Position numbers and translations under genes: made by a program. Below, piece after piece: positions 8,017 to 16,611 of a stretch of DNA of 64,000 bases. Below the pieces are notes generated by a model. The model saw only the letters and a list, made by a program, of their open reading frames with translations. It was not told where the DNA came from and ran no database searches. Source of the DNA: Candidatus Rifleibacteriota bacterium (lineage in GTDB: Bacteria > Muiribacteriota > Ozemobacteria > Ozemobacterales > Ozemobacteraceae); contig JADFXM010000003.1 in NCBI GenBank assembly GCA_015233565.1, forward strand, positions 1-64,000, in the 5' to 3' direction. How positions within the stretch are numbered: position 1 is the stretch's first letter; each line of letters opens with the position of its first letter.

Positions 8017-8802
8017 TCAAAATTTTAAGAGGAATTTTGCGATTTGCCATTTTACTGCATTGATCATTACTTTCGGCCTCAAGAATATTTTCCCAAAGTA
8101 TCAGACTGAAAGTAAAAAAATGTTTTGCCAGGGTACCAATAGTACTTGCATATCAAAAAAAAATGATTTTTCAACAGCCTCCTTATGCGAAAAGGATCCA
8201 GGGATTTATGCTTGAAATTGTGAAACGGACATATCATGATATGTGCCAGTAGCTTTCAAAAAAGAATCAAAGAGATTTTCCGTTGCTGGCAAAACTAAAA
8301 TTACTGAAAAGGATCCTAAGTCATCATTTTCATATTGTGTTTCAAGACTCCTTGGGACGCAAATTATATTACAAAACGAGTTTGAAAATAGAGTATCTAA
8401 TACCATTCATAATTAGTTCGTGGGTTTCAATCTTCTCGGCTGCTGAAGAAATTTTCCGACAGCGTTGAGAGCCAAAGGCGATGAAGCAACCTTATTCGAA
8501 AAAAATTGAATATTCAGAAAAACGTTCAACGCTTTCCAATGATGTTATGGAAAATCTTTTTTGGAGGATTAAAGCATACCTACGGATTAATAAGAATTGG
8601 TATAACAGGAATGTTTAATGGGGCCAAAGTGCTTGTTTCCGAAGAAGGTTTTGTGATATTTGGTCAAGTTTTGCGCTTGCCAGCATCGTACTTTAATTTC
8701 ACCTCTCGGGTTGCTCAAAATTCGTTTCTTCCTCCAAAATGGGGCATTGCTTTCTCCATGAAATTTGCTTAGAATTCTGGTTATGAAGAGGTACATTCGA
8801 AA
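8017..8802. other. Long interval with no convincing gene
   Basis: Nearly 800 bases separate the hydrolase and nucleotidyltransferase genes. Open frames here reach at most 88 residues (8506-8772) and show no recognisable family. The base composition is like the rest of the island. It may be degraded coding DNA. Confidence 0.45.
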
Positions 8803-9579
8803 GTGAAAAAAGTGGAATTACTGAAAAATAGGATTTACGAAATTGGAGAGGCTCTACGGAAATCCAATAAAGCATTGGCATTATTAGCATTGGGTTCCAT
8901 TGGAAAAGAGGTTGAAAGGCTTGATGAATATTCGGATCTTGATTTTTTTGTGATCACTAAGCAAAATGAGAAAAATCACTTTTTGAAAGATCTTGATTGG
9001 CTAAATTCTGTGAAGCCAATAATGTTTTCCTATAAAAACACTGTTGATGGGTTTAAGATTCTATTTGATGATGCTGTATTTTGCGAATTCGCGATATTTG
9101 AAGTGGATGAGCTCTTGAATATTCCATTTTCAGAAGGAAGAATAATTTGGAAAGATGATGGATTTGATGAAAGTATCTGTAAGCCTAGAAAGGGTAATAT
9201 AGATCAGAAATCATCAAAAGAATGGTTAATTGGCGAGGTTCTTACAAATATTTACGTTGGACTCTGTAGGTATAAAAGAGGAGAGAAATTAGCAGGATCC
9301 AGAATGATTCAGTACCATGCAATTAATAAGCTATTGGAGTTAGTTGAATTCATTGAAGTTGGAGACAACAAACATAGAGACAGCTTTTCCAATGATAGAC
9401 GATTTGAAATAAGACATAAAACAATGAGCAAATCTTTACCTGATTTTATGCAAGGTTACAGCAAATCCTATGAGTCTGCAAAAGCGATTTTAAAATTTCT
9501 GGAAAGTCATTTTGAAATCAACAGGTCAATGAAAAATTTGATTATTTCACTTTGTGAAGTAGATGAAAAAAGCACATAA
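8803..9579 (+). CDS. Nucleotidyltransferase-domain protein (antibiotic adenylyltransferase-like fold)
   Basis: A GTG start at 8803 follows a GAAGAGG ribosome site and gives 258 residues. Residues 28-53 read ALLALGSIGKEVERLDEYSD, then LDFFVI. This is the G-S-x(n)-D-x-D motif of the polymerase-beta nucleotidyltransferase fold, with two metal-binding aspartates. A third acidic position is offered by CEFAIFEVDEL near residue 95. The fold is shared by lincosamide and aminoglycoside nucleotidyltransferases and by MNT-type antitoxins. The substrate cannot be told from sequence. Relatives such as linF are classical integron cassettes, and this gene ends in an attC-like sequence. Confidence 0.65.
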   Translation: MKKVELLKNRIYEIGEALRKSNKALALLALGSIGKEVERLDEYSDLDFFVITKQNEKNHFLKDLDWLNSVKPIMFSYKNTVDGFKILFDDAVFCEFAIFEVDELLNIPFSEGRIIWKDDGFDESICKPRKGNIDQKSSKEWLIGEVLTNIYVGLCRYKRGEKLAGSRMIQYHAINKLLELVEFIEVGDNKHRDSFSNDRRFEIRHKTMSKSLPDFMQGYSKSYESAKAILKFLESHFEINRSMKNLIISLCEVDEKST

Positions 9580-9645
9580 CAGCCAGTGTGATAGGACTGT
9601 GGGGCCTTCTTACGACCGCTTTGGCCGCTAATTCCTTCGTTAGCT
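9574..9645 (+). repeat. attC-like element overlapping the gene 3' end (candidate)
   Basis: ACATAAC (9574-9580) overlaps the stop codon region of the nucleotidyltransferase gene, and GTTAGCT (9639-9645) is one mismatch from GTTRRRY. GATAGGA on the left pairs with TCCTTC on the right if one T is extrahelical. The 72-bp length matches short attC sites. The left and right spacers are unequal, so this remains a candidate. Confidence 0.35.
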
Positions 9646-10522
9646 TTCTTCTAATCTGCTTTTCTTTTTTAATTTCCGACTTTCTGATTTATAAGGAGCT
9701 CATTTGGCACAAATTTGAAGGATTTTCAGCACAAACAAACACTTTTTTTCCTTGAAAAGTGCCTGATGGATTTCCGGTTGGAAACTCTGAATTTCTGATC
9801 AATTCAAATACGCATCAGGCTATCTGAATTTGAACACTTTGAAATTAAATTGGTAACTCCGGTCATTTTCTGACCCACTTCAGGAAAAAAGCTGACCCAC
9901 CAAAAGCAAAAGCAGCAGCTAAAGGAAAAGCTTGGATTGAAGAGGTAAGACTAAGGTTGCCCCAGGCCAAAAGAGTGGATCAATTTTCACGGGATAGAAG
10001 GGTCAGTTTTAAACCGGTGTTACCATAATTAAATTTCAATAAATCTTACGAGTGTCCGCAGTTACTTCACGACTTCAATCTGTTTTTTCTGAAAATTTCT
10101 TCATTTTCTAAATTCAATTCAATTTTTTTTCATTTACCAATTTTCCTTTTTTCATTTGGGTTGTGCACAGTTATGATTTTATCAAATCGCTGACCTGTAA
10201 AAATGATTTCATTGAGCAAAAAGGAAGCTGTATGAAAGTAGTTATTCGATTGCCTTCAAAACCTGTTTAAAACAGAGATTTTTGAGAAGTAGCCGTAAAC
10301 TTTTTCCTTTCCCACTAAAATTTTCTCCTCTGGCTTTTGTTAAAAAATTATTTCAGCGAATTTGCTGTCGAAAAAAATCCGAAAGAAGTGAAGAATTTGC
10401 AGAAAGACGATGGTGTACAAGCCGGAAAATGCTGGAAAAGAACCTTTTGGTTTGACGAAGAAAGGTAGCTGTGTTAGACTAAAAGAAGCTGGGTACCAGT
10501 TCCGGCAAAAGGGAGGATTTAA
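9646..10522. other. Boundary interval between island and pilin cluster
   Basis: No gene is visible. It contains the 173-bp inverted-repeat element (listed separately). Close to the next gene, at 10465-10500, GGTAGCT and AGCTGGGTACC could form a small leader hairpin. Confidence 0.5.
9852..10024. mobile_element. 173-bp MITE-like element (IS deletion derivative)
   Basis: The ends are imperfect inverted repeats of about 25 bases: GGTAAC-T-CCGGT...TGACCC on the left, and the reverse complement GGTAAC-A-CCGGT...TGACCC on the right. A subterminal GCTGACCCACC repeats the inner motif. The interior can be read as PKAKAAAKGKAWIEEVRLRL but has no start. This looks like an internally deleted insertion sequence that would need a transposase in trans. 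A shorter relative lies at 5983-6033. Confidence 0.65.
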
Positions 10523-12886
10523 ATGGAACGCGGCGGATTTGCTTATATTGTCGCGGTTTTAATCCTTGGAATGTTTGCATTTATGGGAATGTTCCTAATG
10601 CAAAGCAGCTCTGCAGAATATTCTCAGGCTGCAATTTCCTGCTACACCACGATGGCACAGCAACTTGCCGAAGCTGCCTCTGATGAGGCTTTTCAGATGC
10701 TGAAAAAAGAATTGGCCGGAGCAAAAAAAGGTCCACTTTTGAAGCAATGCCAGGGTTCCGATTTTCCTCCTCAAGGTAAAACAGGTCTCAACCCGACATT
10801 ACTGGATATTCTTCCTGACTACAAAGACGACGTAAGACAGACTAGAGTTCTTCTGGGATACATGACCCGGGCTGGTTTTGAAATTGAAACCGTCCAGCCA
10901 TATCTTACCGACTGTCGACCAATTGATCATTTCAATTTTGGAAAAAGCATAGATCAATGTATTTATAAACCCAAGGATAGAACAGATCCTTTTGACAACA
11001 GGATGTCACGGGATTACTATCTGAGTATTACCTTCAATGTAGTGGTATCTTTAAAAATCAATTCAAAAAAGCACAGATATCGGTTTCAACTAACCCGTGA
11101 CATGAAAGTTGTTAATATTGGTCCAATCGCCAGAAATTATACCCTTTTCAGTATGATGGGTGTTCAGGTTGACCCGAATAATCCAACAAAAACCACTGAT
11201 GAAGTGAAAAATGATTTATCCCTTGGCAACGGAAGATTAGTCTTATGGAATCAGCCATTTCAGTCCAGGGTTTATATTCATGGCCCCGCAGTTATTAAAC
11301 TTGAAAACCCTGACCTGGATACTCCCGCAGACATCCAGGGAAACTATCAGGGTGCATATCTGGTGAATAGCACTGACGGGAAACCGGGGCCGATGAACCT
11401 GGCTTATCAATATTCAGACACCTATGCAGGTTCATCCTATCTTCCTTATGGCCCCAGAGCTTTTTGGGGGTTGATAGATGTCAGTTGGTGGAACAACGAA
11501 GACAACCATAAAAACGATCTTAAAGACATGACCGAAGGCGAAAAGCAGGTTTTCAAATACAATACCTATAAAAAAGGAATCCTTCCCCGACTGAATATTC
11601 CTTGGTCCGATATGTCTGAATGGGTGAAAACAGGTGATGAATACGCTCGCGGGACAGTGCACACCCAAAAATTTCTTCCGGCTGGCCCATATTGCCGTTT
11701 TCCCTGGAGGTTTGTACCACAAGATTACCAACCTCAGCACAACAATATTATAACTGACACCTGGCCATATCCTAAATCGGAATTGACGCTTGAACACAGA
11801 TGGATTGAAACCGACTCAGAGATGAATCAGAAAACGAAAATTGTTTCTTCCCTAAGAAAATTTCGATGGTTCAGGCTTGGGGGTGCGGAAAGCACTTCCG
11901 TGAAGGACAACGAATTATTCAGCGAGTTTTCACTTTCCTATAATAACCCGCGTGATGCCACTGGTTTTTGGAGTGCATTTACAGGAACCGTTTCGAACAT
12001 CGGAAGTTCGTTATGGTCCTCTGTTACGATGATCCCCAATCTGGCTTTCATTGGCGGTGAATCACTCTGGCGGGTCTTTTTTAAGCCTTCCGATCCGACT
12101 GCTCCTGAAACTCCGAATGATACTGATTTCCGGAATTTTTATCCAACTAATTTTAAGGATTTTCGAAAAGTTGCTTCTAAAAAAATGGTCGATATTAATG
12201 ACATTCCCAAAGACCCTGACCGTACCTGGATCCTGGACGGTGTTTACTGGCTCGATAATTTTCAACTGCACGAGGACGTGGTTTATCGGGGCAAGGGAAT
12301 AATATTTGTTGGTGATTATAACCCTTCAAAACCTAATCCCTTTATTATAGGCGGAAGTATTATATCCCGAAGAACGGTTCGGAAAACCAAAGATGATGAC
12401 CATCTGACAATTACTTATCATCCATTTGTAACTACTCACCTGTCAAATGGTTCGGTTCAAGTGGTTCCTGCCGATCCCGAAACTTGTCAACTAATAATAG
12501 AAGGCAAGGGAAGAATTATCGAAGCTTCAGTTTATTCTCTTGCAGGAATAAAAACCACTGAAGGTCTCCTTGACCCCGCTGATTATATCAGCCTCGGAAT
12601 GGATCCCATAAATCCCACTCAATTATGGAAAATTGATTTTCCGGCTTTGCAGAATCGTATAAATACCATTACCGGAAATTACACCAATTTTTATATTAAA
12701 AAGAAAAAACTTGACGGGGATTTATGGGTGATTCATGATACCAAGAATCCGTTTTATTTTAATCCTACAACTTTCCAAAGTACCGAAGGTTATACCGTCG
12801 ATGAAAAAATCAGATATGAAATCATGGCTCATGTGGTGACTTTGACCCCACGAATACAACATCTCGCATTCTCCGGGGGTGGCTAA
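10523..12886 (+). CDS. Very large PilX/GspK-like minor pilin-type protein
   Basis: A strong GGGAGG ribosome site precedes the ATG. The protein starts MERGGFAYIVAVLILGMFAF, a very short basic leader followed by a hydrophobic helix of about 22 residues, as in PilX/GspK-type minor pilins. Position +5 after the presumed Gly-Phe cleavage site is valine instead of glutamate, which is also typical of the K/X class. The remaining 750 or so residues form an extracytoplasmic domain with no family I recognise. GspK and PilX are usually 200-350 residues, so this is unusually large. It heads a tightly packed cluster with two more prepilins and probably sits at the tip of a pilus or pseudopilus. Confidence 0.6.
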   Translation: MERGGFAYIVAVLILGMFAFMGMFLMQSSSAEYSQAAISCYTTMAQQLAEAASDEAFQMLKKELAGAKKGPLLKQCQGSDFPPQGKTGLNPTLLDILPDYKDDVRQTRVLLGYMTRAGFEIETVQPYLTDCRPIDHFNFGKSIDQCIYKPKDRTDPFDNRMSRDYYLSITFNVVVSLKINSKKHRYRFQLTRDMKVVNIGPIARNYTLFSMMGVQVDPNNPTKTTDEVKNDLSLGNGRLVLWNQPFQSRVYIHGPAVIKLENPDLDTPADIQGNYQGAYLVNSTDGKPGPMNLAYQYSDTYAGSSYLPYGPRAFWGLIDVSWWNNEDNHKNDLKDMTEGEKQVFKYNTYKKGILPRLNIPWSDMSEWVKTGDEYARGTVHTQKFLPAGPYCRFPWRFVPQDYQPQHNNIITDTWPYPKSELTLEHRWIETDSEMNQKTKIVSSLRKFRWFRLGGAESTSVKDNELFSEFSLSYNNPRDATGFWSAFTGTVSNIGSSLWSSVTMIPNLAFIGGESLWRVFFKPSDPTAPETPNDTDFRNFYPTNFKDFRKVASKKMVDINDIPKDPDRTWILDGVYWLDNFQLHEDVVYRGKGIIFVGDYNPSKPNPFIIGGSIISRRTVRKTKDDDHLTITYHPFVTTHLSNGSVQVVPADPETCQLIIEGKGRIIEASVYSLAGIKTTEGLLDPADYISLGMDPINPTQLWKIDFPALQNRINTITGNYTNFYIKKKKLDGDLWVIHDTKNPFYFNPTTFQSTEGYTVDEKIRYEIMAHVVTLTPRIQHLAFSGGG

Positions 12887-12891
12887 TAAAA

Positions 12892-13353
12892 GTGAATCAA
12901 AAGAGGGCTTTTACCACTCCTGAGCTGTTGATGACGCTTTTAGTCTTTTCCATGGGGTTACTTCCTTTGATAATTTTGTTCAAAACAAGTCATGTAACCA
13001 CTGGAAAAGCAAAAAATCTCATGATTGCGCAAAGTTTAGGAAGAACCCTCATTGATGAAGTTCGCTCCTACGGCTTTCCTGGAATAAAAAGCAATTTTTC
13101 TAAATTCAATTATACCTGGAAACAAATGAATGGACCTCTTGTAGAATCCGATCCCGCTTCCGTCAGATATCCTGAATACTATAATCGGTTCGAAACGATG
13201 ATGGTTACGGATGAAGTCAAGGATAGAGATTCTTCAAACAACGATGTCACAGCTTTGTACTCCGTGAAATTAACAATCCGGTGGAAGGAGTCGGGAAAAC
13301 CCGATCAACTGCTTGGGTTTGGAACATTAGTGGTGAACCATGAAATCCGGTAA
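12892..13353 (+). CDS. PilV-like minor prepilin
   Basis: A GTG start 5 bases after the upstream stop opens MNQKRAFTTPELLMTLLVFS and a hydrophobic stretch to about residue 31. Cleavage between A and F gives a mature N-terminus FTTPE with glutamate at +5, the prepilin peptidase and assembly signature. Alanine at -1 instead of glycine is less common. The 120-residue remainder is short, as in PilV/GspI-type minor pilins. Its 3' end overlaps the next prepilin gene by 14 bases. Confidence 0.75.
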   Translation: MNQKRAFTTPELLMTLLVFSMGLLPLIILFKTSHVTTGKAKNLMIAQSLGRTLIDEVRSYGFPGIKSNFSKFNYTWKQMNGPLVESDPASVRYPEYYNRFETMMVTDEVKDRDSSNNDVTALYSVKLTIRWKESGKPDQLLGFGTLVVNHEIR

Positions 13354-14119
13354 CTTAAAACGCGGACTTACAGTCCTGGAAGTGTTAGTGACCGCGGCTA
13401 TAGTTACATTCCTGATGGGTTACGCCTGGAGAATTTATTTCGGGGGGCGTGAAACCATGAGATACACTGTGAGCCAAAGCCAGATTCAAAGCGAGTCTCG
13501 CTGGTTTTTCGATCATCTGGCACGTGATATTGCAGGTGCTTACAGGTTTATTGAGGTTAACTCTGATGCAAAGAAATTCAGTTTTTATGCATTTCAATCA
13601 TCTCGAAGAACGCTCGAAGATATGTTTTTCAAGACAAACGGAAACATGATTCAACCAAAAGACTGGAATATAGACGTTACGGAAATAGAGTATTCTTTCC
13701 AACAGGATGGTAAAATCAGAAGAAAGCAGGTTCCAGGCTACCTTAATTTCATACAAAAACCTATGGTTTTTAAACAGGGCCCAGATGCGCAATATGCTGG
13801 AACTTCCAATGCTCAGAGTGATGGCATTGAACTGCATAATGTTGCGGATTTCGAGGTCAGTGGATATGAGCAAACATTTTCCAGAAAAGCTAGTTCTGAA
13901 GATGTTGTAGTTAATTCAAGGAAAGTCAATGGGACTTCACCCGAAGATGCGGCAAAGACTTGTTTTATTGTTTTAAGAATTCACACCAAGATAGATGAAG
14001 CCGGTGATAAAAAGGACGAAGATCTTGATTTAGTCTGCAAATTTTTTAGCCGGGTTCGTTGCACTGATGCGGAATATCCAAATTCTTTTTGTACTACTGA
14101 CGAGGATAGTTTGTTCTAA
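13340..14119 (+). CDS. PilW/GspJ-like minor prepilin
   Basis: The N-terminus MKSGNLKRGLTVLEVLVTAA carries the K-R-G|L-T-V-L-E cleavage motif with glutamate at +5, followed by a hydrophobic helix. The next segment (QSESRWFFDHLARDIAGAYRF) matches PilW/GspJ proteins, where a W-F-x-x-H-L-x-x-D-I stretch follows the helix. The C-terminal part is variable and has a cysteine pair (VCKFFSRVRC). With the two preceding genes it makes an X-V-W minor pilin set, which in known systems primes pilus assembly. No pilus motor ATPase is in the window. Confidence 0.75.
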   Translation: MKSGNLKRGLTVLEVLVTAAIVTFLMGYAWRIYFGGRETMRYTVSQSQIQSESRWFFDHLARDIAGAYRFIEVNSDAKKFSFYAFQSSRRTLEDMFFKTNGNMIQPKDWNIDVTEIEYSFQQDGKIRRKQVPGYLNFIQKPMVFKQGPDAQYAGTSNAQSDGIELHNVADFEVSGYEQTFSRKASSEDVVVNSRKVNGTSPEDAAKTCFIVLRIHTKIDEAGDKKDEDLDLVCKFFSRVRCTDAEYPNSFCTTDEDSLF

Positions 14120-14121
14120 CC

Positions 14122-14901
14122 ATGGAAACAAAAAAATGGCCAATGGTGCTCTTTACCGTAACTTTGATATTTCTGATTTACAATTTTTTGAATACTATTT
14201 TTCATTCTGATGTAAAACGATTTTCCCATGATAGAATTTATGTCGATTATTCAACTTACCAAAAAAAAGATGCTTCCACGGCTCCTGTTCCAACAGTTCA
14301 AGCATCGAATTTTATGCCGGTTTCTGCCCAGATTGAGCTTGCTCGCAGGGATATGAATAATGGACGTCTTGAATCTGCTCTTACGGCTTATTCTTCTCAT
14401 ATGGAAAAAGTTTTTGGGAGTCGCCCTCCTCCTCCCAATGCTGAAACAGCTGTTCCAAGCCAAAAATATGAGGAAGTTATGAATTTTGCCAGGGTGAATA
14501 TAGATGGTTTTTCGTTAGCGCAAGCAGCTTATGCAAAACAAAATTATCAGCGTGCTTTAAACGAGTACCTGAGAATTTTCCTGAATCTTTCCGAGAATGA
14601 TTATCACCATCGCATGGAGATAAGTGAAGCTATTGCAGAATGCTATTTTAACCTGAAAAATCAAAAAGGGTATGTGGAATATAAAGTTAAATATATCAAA
14701 GCAGCTCAACAAATCAGGGAACTTACGAAACTGGCATATCCCAATCGCCCTGAAGCTCCTTTTGAAGGAGTGGTTTCCTCACAGGAAGCAACACAACAGC
14801 TTTTAAAGGTGCGTGCTTTTGCTGCTTCTTTACCGGCCAATCGTGGTGAACCGTTGATTCGAAGAGCTGAATATGATCTTGCAGTAGCAAGAGGTCTTTA
14901 A
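14122..14901 (+). CDS. Membrane-anchored helical-repeat protein of the pilin cluster
   Basis: It starts 2 bases after the upstream stop. Residues 5-25 form one transmembrane helix, followed by a Thr/Pro/Ala-rich linker. Residues 65-200 contain helical pairs (ARRDMNNGRLESALTAYSSH and AQAAYAKQNYQRALNEYLRI) that look like TPR units. The topology suggests an N-terminal anchor with a periplasmic domain. Such proteins often act as scaffolds or pilotins in pilus and secretion systems, but the function here is inferred from position only. Confidence 0.5.
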   Translation: METKKWPMVLFTVTLIFLIYNFLNTIFHSDVKRFSHDRIYVDYSTYQKKDASTAPVPTVQASNFMPVSAQIELARRDMNNGRLESALTAYSSHMEKVFGSRPPPPNAETAVPSQKYEEVMNFARVNIDGFSLAQAAYAKQNYQRALNEYLRIFLNLSENDYHHRMEISEAIAECYFNLKNQKGYVEYKVKYIKAAQQIRELTKLAYPNRPEAPFEGVVSSQEATQQLLKVRAFAASLPANRGEPLIRRAEYDLAVARGL

Positions 14902-14920
14902 TTTTACTCGATAGACAGAC

Positions 14921-15778
14921 ATGGAAATAGGAAGATTAGTAAACCAAATTAGAAGTTTCATGGGTGAGGCTGCTGTAATAGAGATTCCAGCATGGCCTTA
15001 CCATATTTCCGAACCCTGGATGCACCCAGATTTTTTTCTTCGATGCGGTGGTTCTTTTGAGGGTGAAATTTTTTCCATTCAGAATGTCATTAAGAACTCC
15101 GAATTGGAAGCCACTCCAAGCGTAATTGTTCCATATCTAATTTGGATGAAAAAAAGCTTTTCCAATAAATGGATGGAAGAAGCAATTAATTTTAGTTCTC
15201 TTTTTTTTAGAAATATTGACGAACCGGAACCTTCAATAGAACTCTTTGGGACTATTCAAAAAGGTGGTATATTATCCGAAAAGGGTGCATCGTGGAAAAT
15301 TTATCGACTTGGAGTTCAATTTGGGGAAATTAAAATCGTTTCAGGATGCTTCGATGAAAACTTTAAGCAGCCTTCGGTTTTTTTTATGGTTGACCTGGAA
15401 AAAATTGCATGGATTCAGGAGAAAGATTCTGATTTTATTTATTGGGACCGGGGAATTCCAATGATGGAATTGGCCGCTTTTAATTCTTTTGGAATGCGCT
15501 TACCGTCTGTGAAAAATGGAGTCTGCGACATTTTGAAACGCTGGGACCAGGTGATTGAGGTGCTTGAAGAATCTATTGAGGCGAAGAAACCTTTTGAATC
15601 ATATGCTGCGATTCTCGATTCATTGACTTTTCTCCATTCCTTGAAGGCAAAAATGTTTATTTCAAATGAATTTTTTCGACAAAAAATTGGAATAATCAAA
15701 AATTATTCCGAAAAAATCTTGAAGTTGATTTCCAAATTTCAAGTCACGAAAGACTCGGGAAAAGGCGCGTGGCGATAA
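14921..15778 (+). CDS. Unknown 285-residue protein of the pilin cluster
   Basis: I do not recognise this protein. It has no signal peptide or transmembrane segment and is rich in aromatic residues (for instance IPAWPYHISEPWMHPDFFLR near residues 22-41). The C-terminal 60 residues are predicted helical. Its stop codon lies 14 bases ahead of the next gene's ATG, so it belongs to the same transcription unit. Confidence 0.6.
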   Translation: MEIGRLVNQIRSFMGEAAVIEIPAWPYHISEPWMHPDFFLRCGGSFEGEIFSIQNVIKNSELEATPSVIVPYLIWMKKSFSNKWMEEAINFSSLFFRNIDEPEPSIELFGTIQKGGILSEKGASWKIYRLGVQFGEIKIVSGCFDENFKQPSVFFMVDLEKIAWIQEKDSDFIYWDRGIPMMELAAFNSFGMRLPSVKNGVCDILKRWDQVIEVLEESIEAKKPFESYAAILDSLTFLHSLKAKMFISNEFFRQKIGIIKNYSEKILKLISKFQVTKDSGKGAWR

Positions 15779-15792
15779 TGGGAGTGAAGACA

Positions 15793-16611
15793 ATGAAAAG
15801 ATGCCTTGTACTGTTGTTTTTGTTTTTTGTTTGTAACACGTTATTTGCGCTGGATATAACTCCGGAACTTCTTTTTAATCAAATGGAAAGTCGTACAGAC
15901 CAAATCGAATCAATGGAGGCTGATCTGGAAATTTCCTCTGGATCACTTTGTGCATTAGTAACAATGGCCATTCAGAATCCGGATAAGTTTTCTATCGATT
16001 TTCACGATACTCCATTGAGAATTGTTTTTGATGGTGAAAGACTGTGGCTTTATATCGGAGTTCTGAAAGAGGTTTTTCTTCTTGATGCCTCATCCAGCGG
16101 AGGTTGGGTCTCAGATTCCATCCGGGAATGGGTCAATCCGAAAAAAATTGTTGCACGTTTAACTAGAAAAACTCTTTTTTCCCTTTTTGACATTTCGATA
16201 TTAAATATTGTTACTGAAACCACTGATGTTGCGACTAAATCCATTGATGATCCTTTGGCATCCAACACTATTAAAATTCGCTTATCGCCACCAATGGATG
16301 GATGGGTTAAGAAACTTTTTGATGTCGGTTACTATGAAATGTTCTTTTCAAAAGAAACCTTTTTGCCTGTCCTTGTCCGTGAATTTAGTGAGAATGGGGT
16401 ATGTCGGGGTACGCTAAAGGTTTTGGAATATAGATTAAATAAAACCATGCCAAAGGAACGTTTCATTTTTTCAACCCCAGCGGATGTGACAGAAATTCCG
16501 ATGGGCGAAGTGATAAGGCAAAAACTGTATGACAGCAAAGATTATATACTCGAAGGAATTGGAAATATGTTTCAAAGTCTTAAAAAACGAATAAGCGAAT
16601 GGGGTTTTTGA
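15793..16611 (+). CDS. LolA-like outer-membrane lipoprotein carrier-family protein
   Basis: I chose the ATG at 15793 because GGAG stands 8 bases upstream and it opens a clear signal peptide (MKRCLVLLFLFFVCNTLFA); longer GTG/ATG readings begin at 15769 and 15778. The mature protein reads DITPELLFNQMESRTDQIESMEADLEISSG and later NPDKFSIDF and IVFDGERLWLYI. This is the pattern of LolA/LolB-fold proteins that hold a lipid or lipoprotein acyl chain in a half-barrel. The last residues overlap the next gene as ATGA. It is likely periplasmic and may help deliver a lipoprotein of the pilus or envelope. Confidence 0.65.
   Translation: MKRCLVLLFLFFVCNTLFALDITPELLFNQMESRTDQIESMEADLEISSGSLCALVTMAIQNPDKFSIDFHDTPLRIVFDGERLWLYIGVLKEVFLLDASSSGGWVSDSIREWVNPKKIVARLTRKTLFSLFDISILNIVTETTDVATKSIDDPLASNTIKIRLSPPMDGWVKKLFDVGYYEMFFSKETFLPVLVREFSENGVCRGTLKVLEYRLNKTMPKERFIFSTPADVTEIPMGEVIRQKLYDSKDYILEGIGNMFQSLKKRISEWGF

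Noticed and set aside
8506-8772. 88-codon open frame upstream of the nucleotidyltransferase
   Set aside because: No family resemblance, and no convincing start or ribosome site.
10440-10522. Possible cyclic di-GMP riboswitch before the pilin cluster
   Set aside because: GGTAGCT...AGCTGGGTACC suggests part of a GEMM-like stem, but the conserved ACGCAAAGC core is absent upstream.
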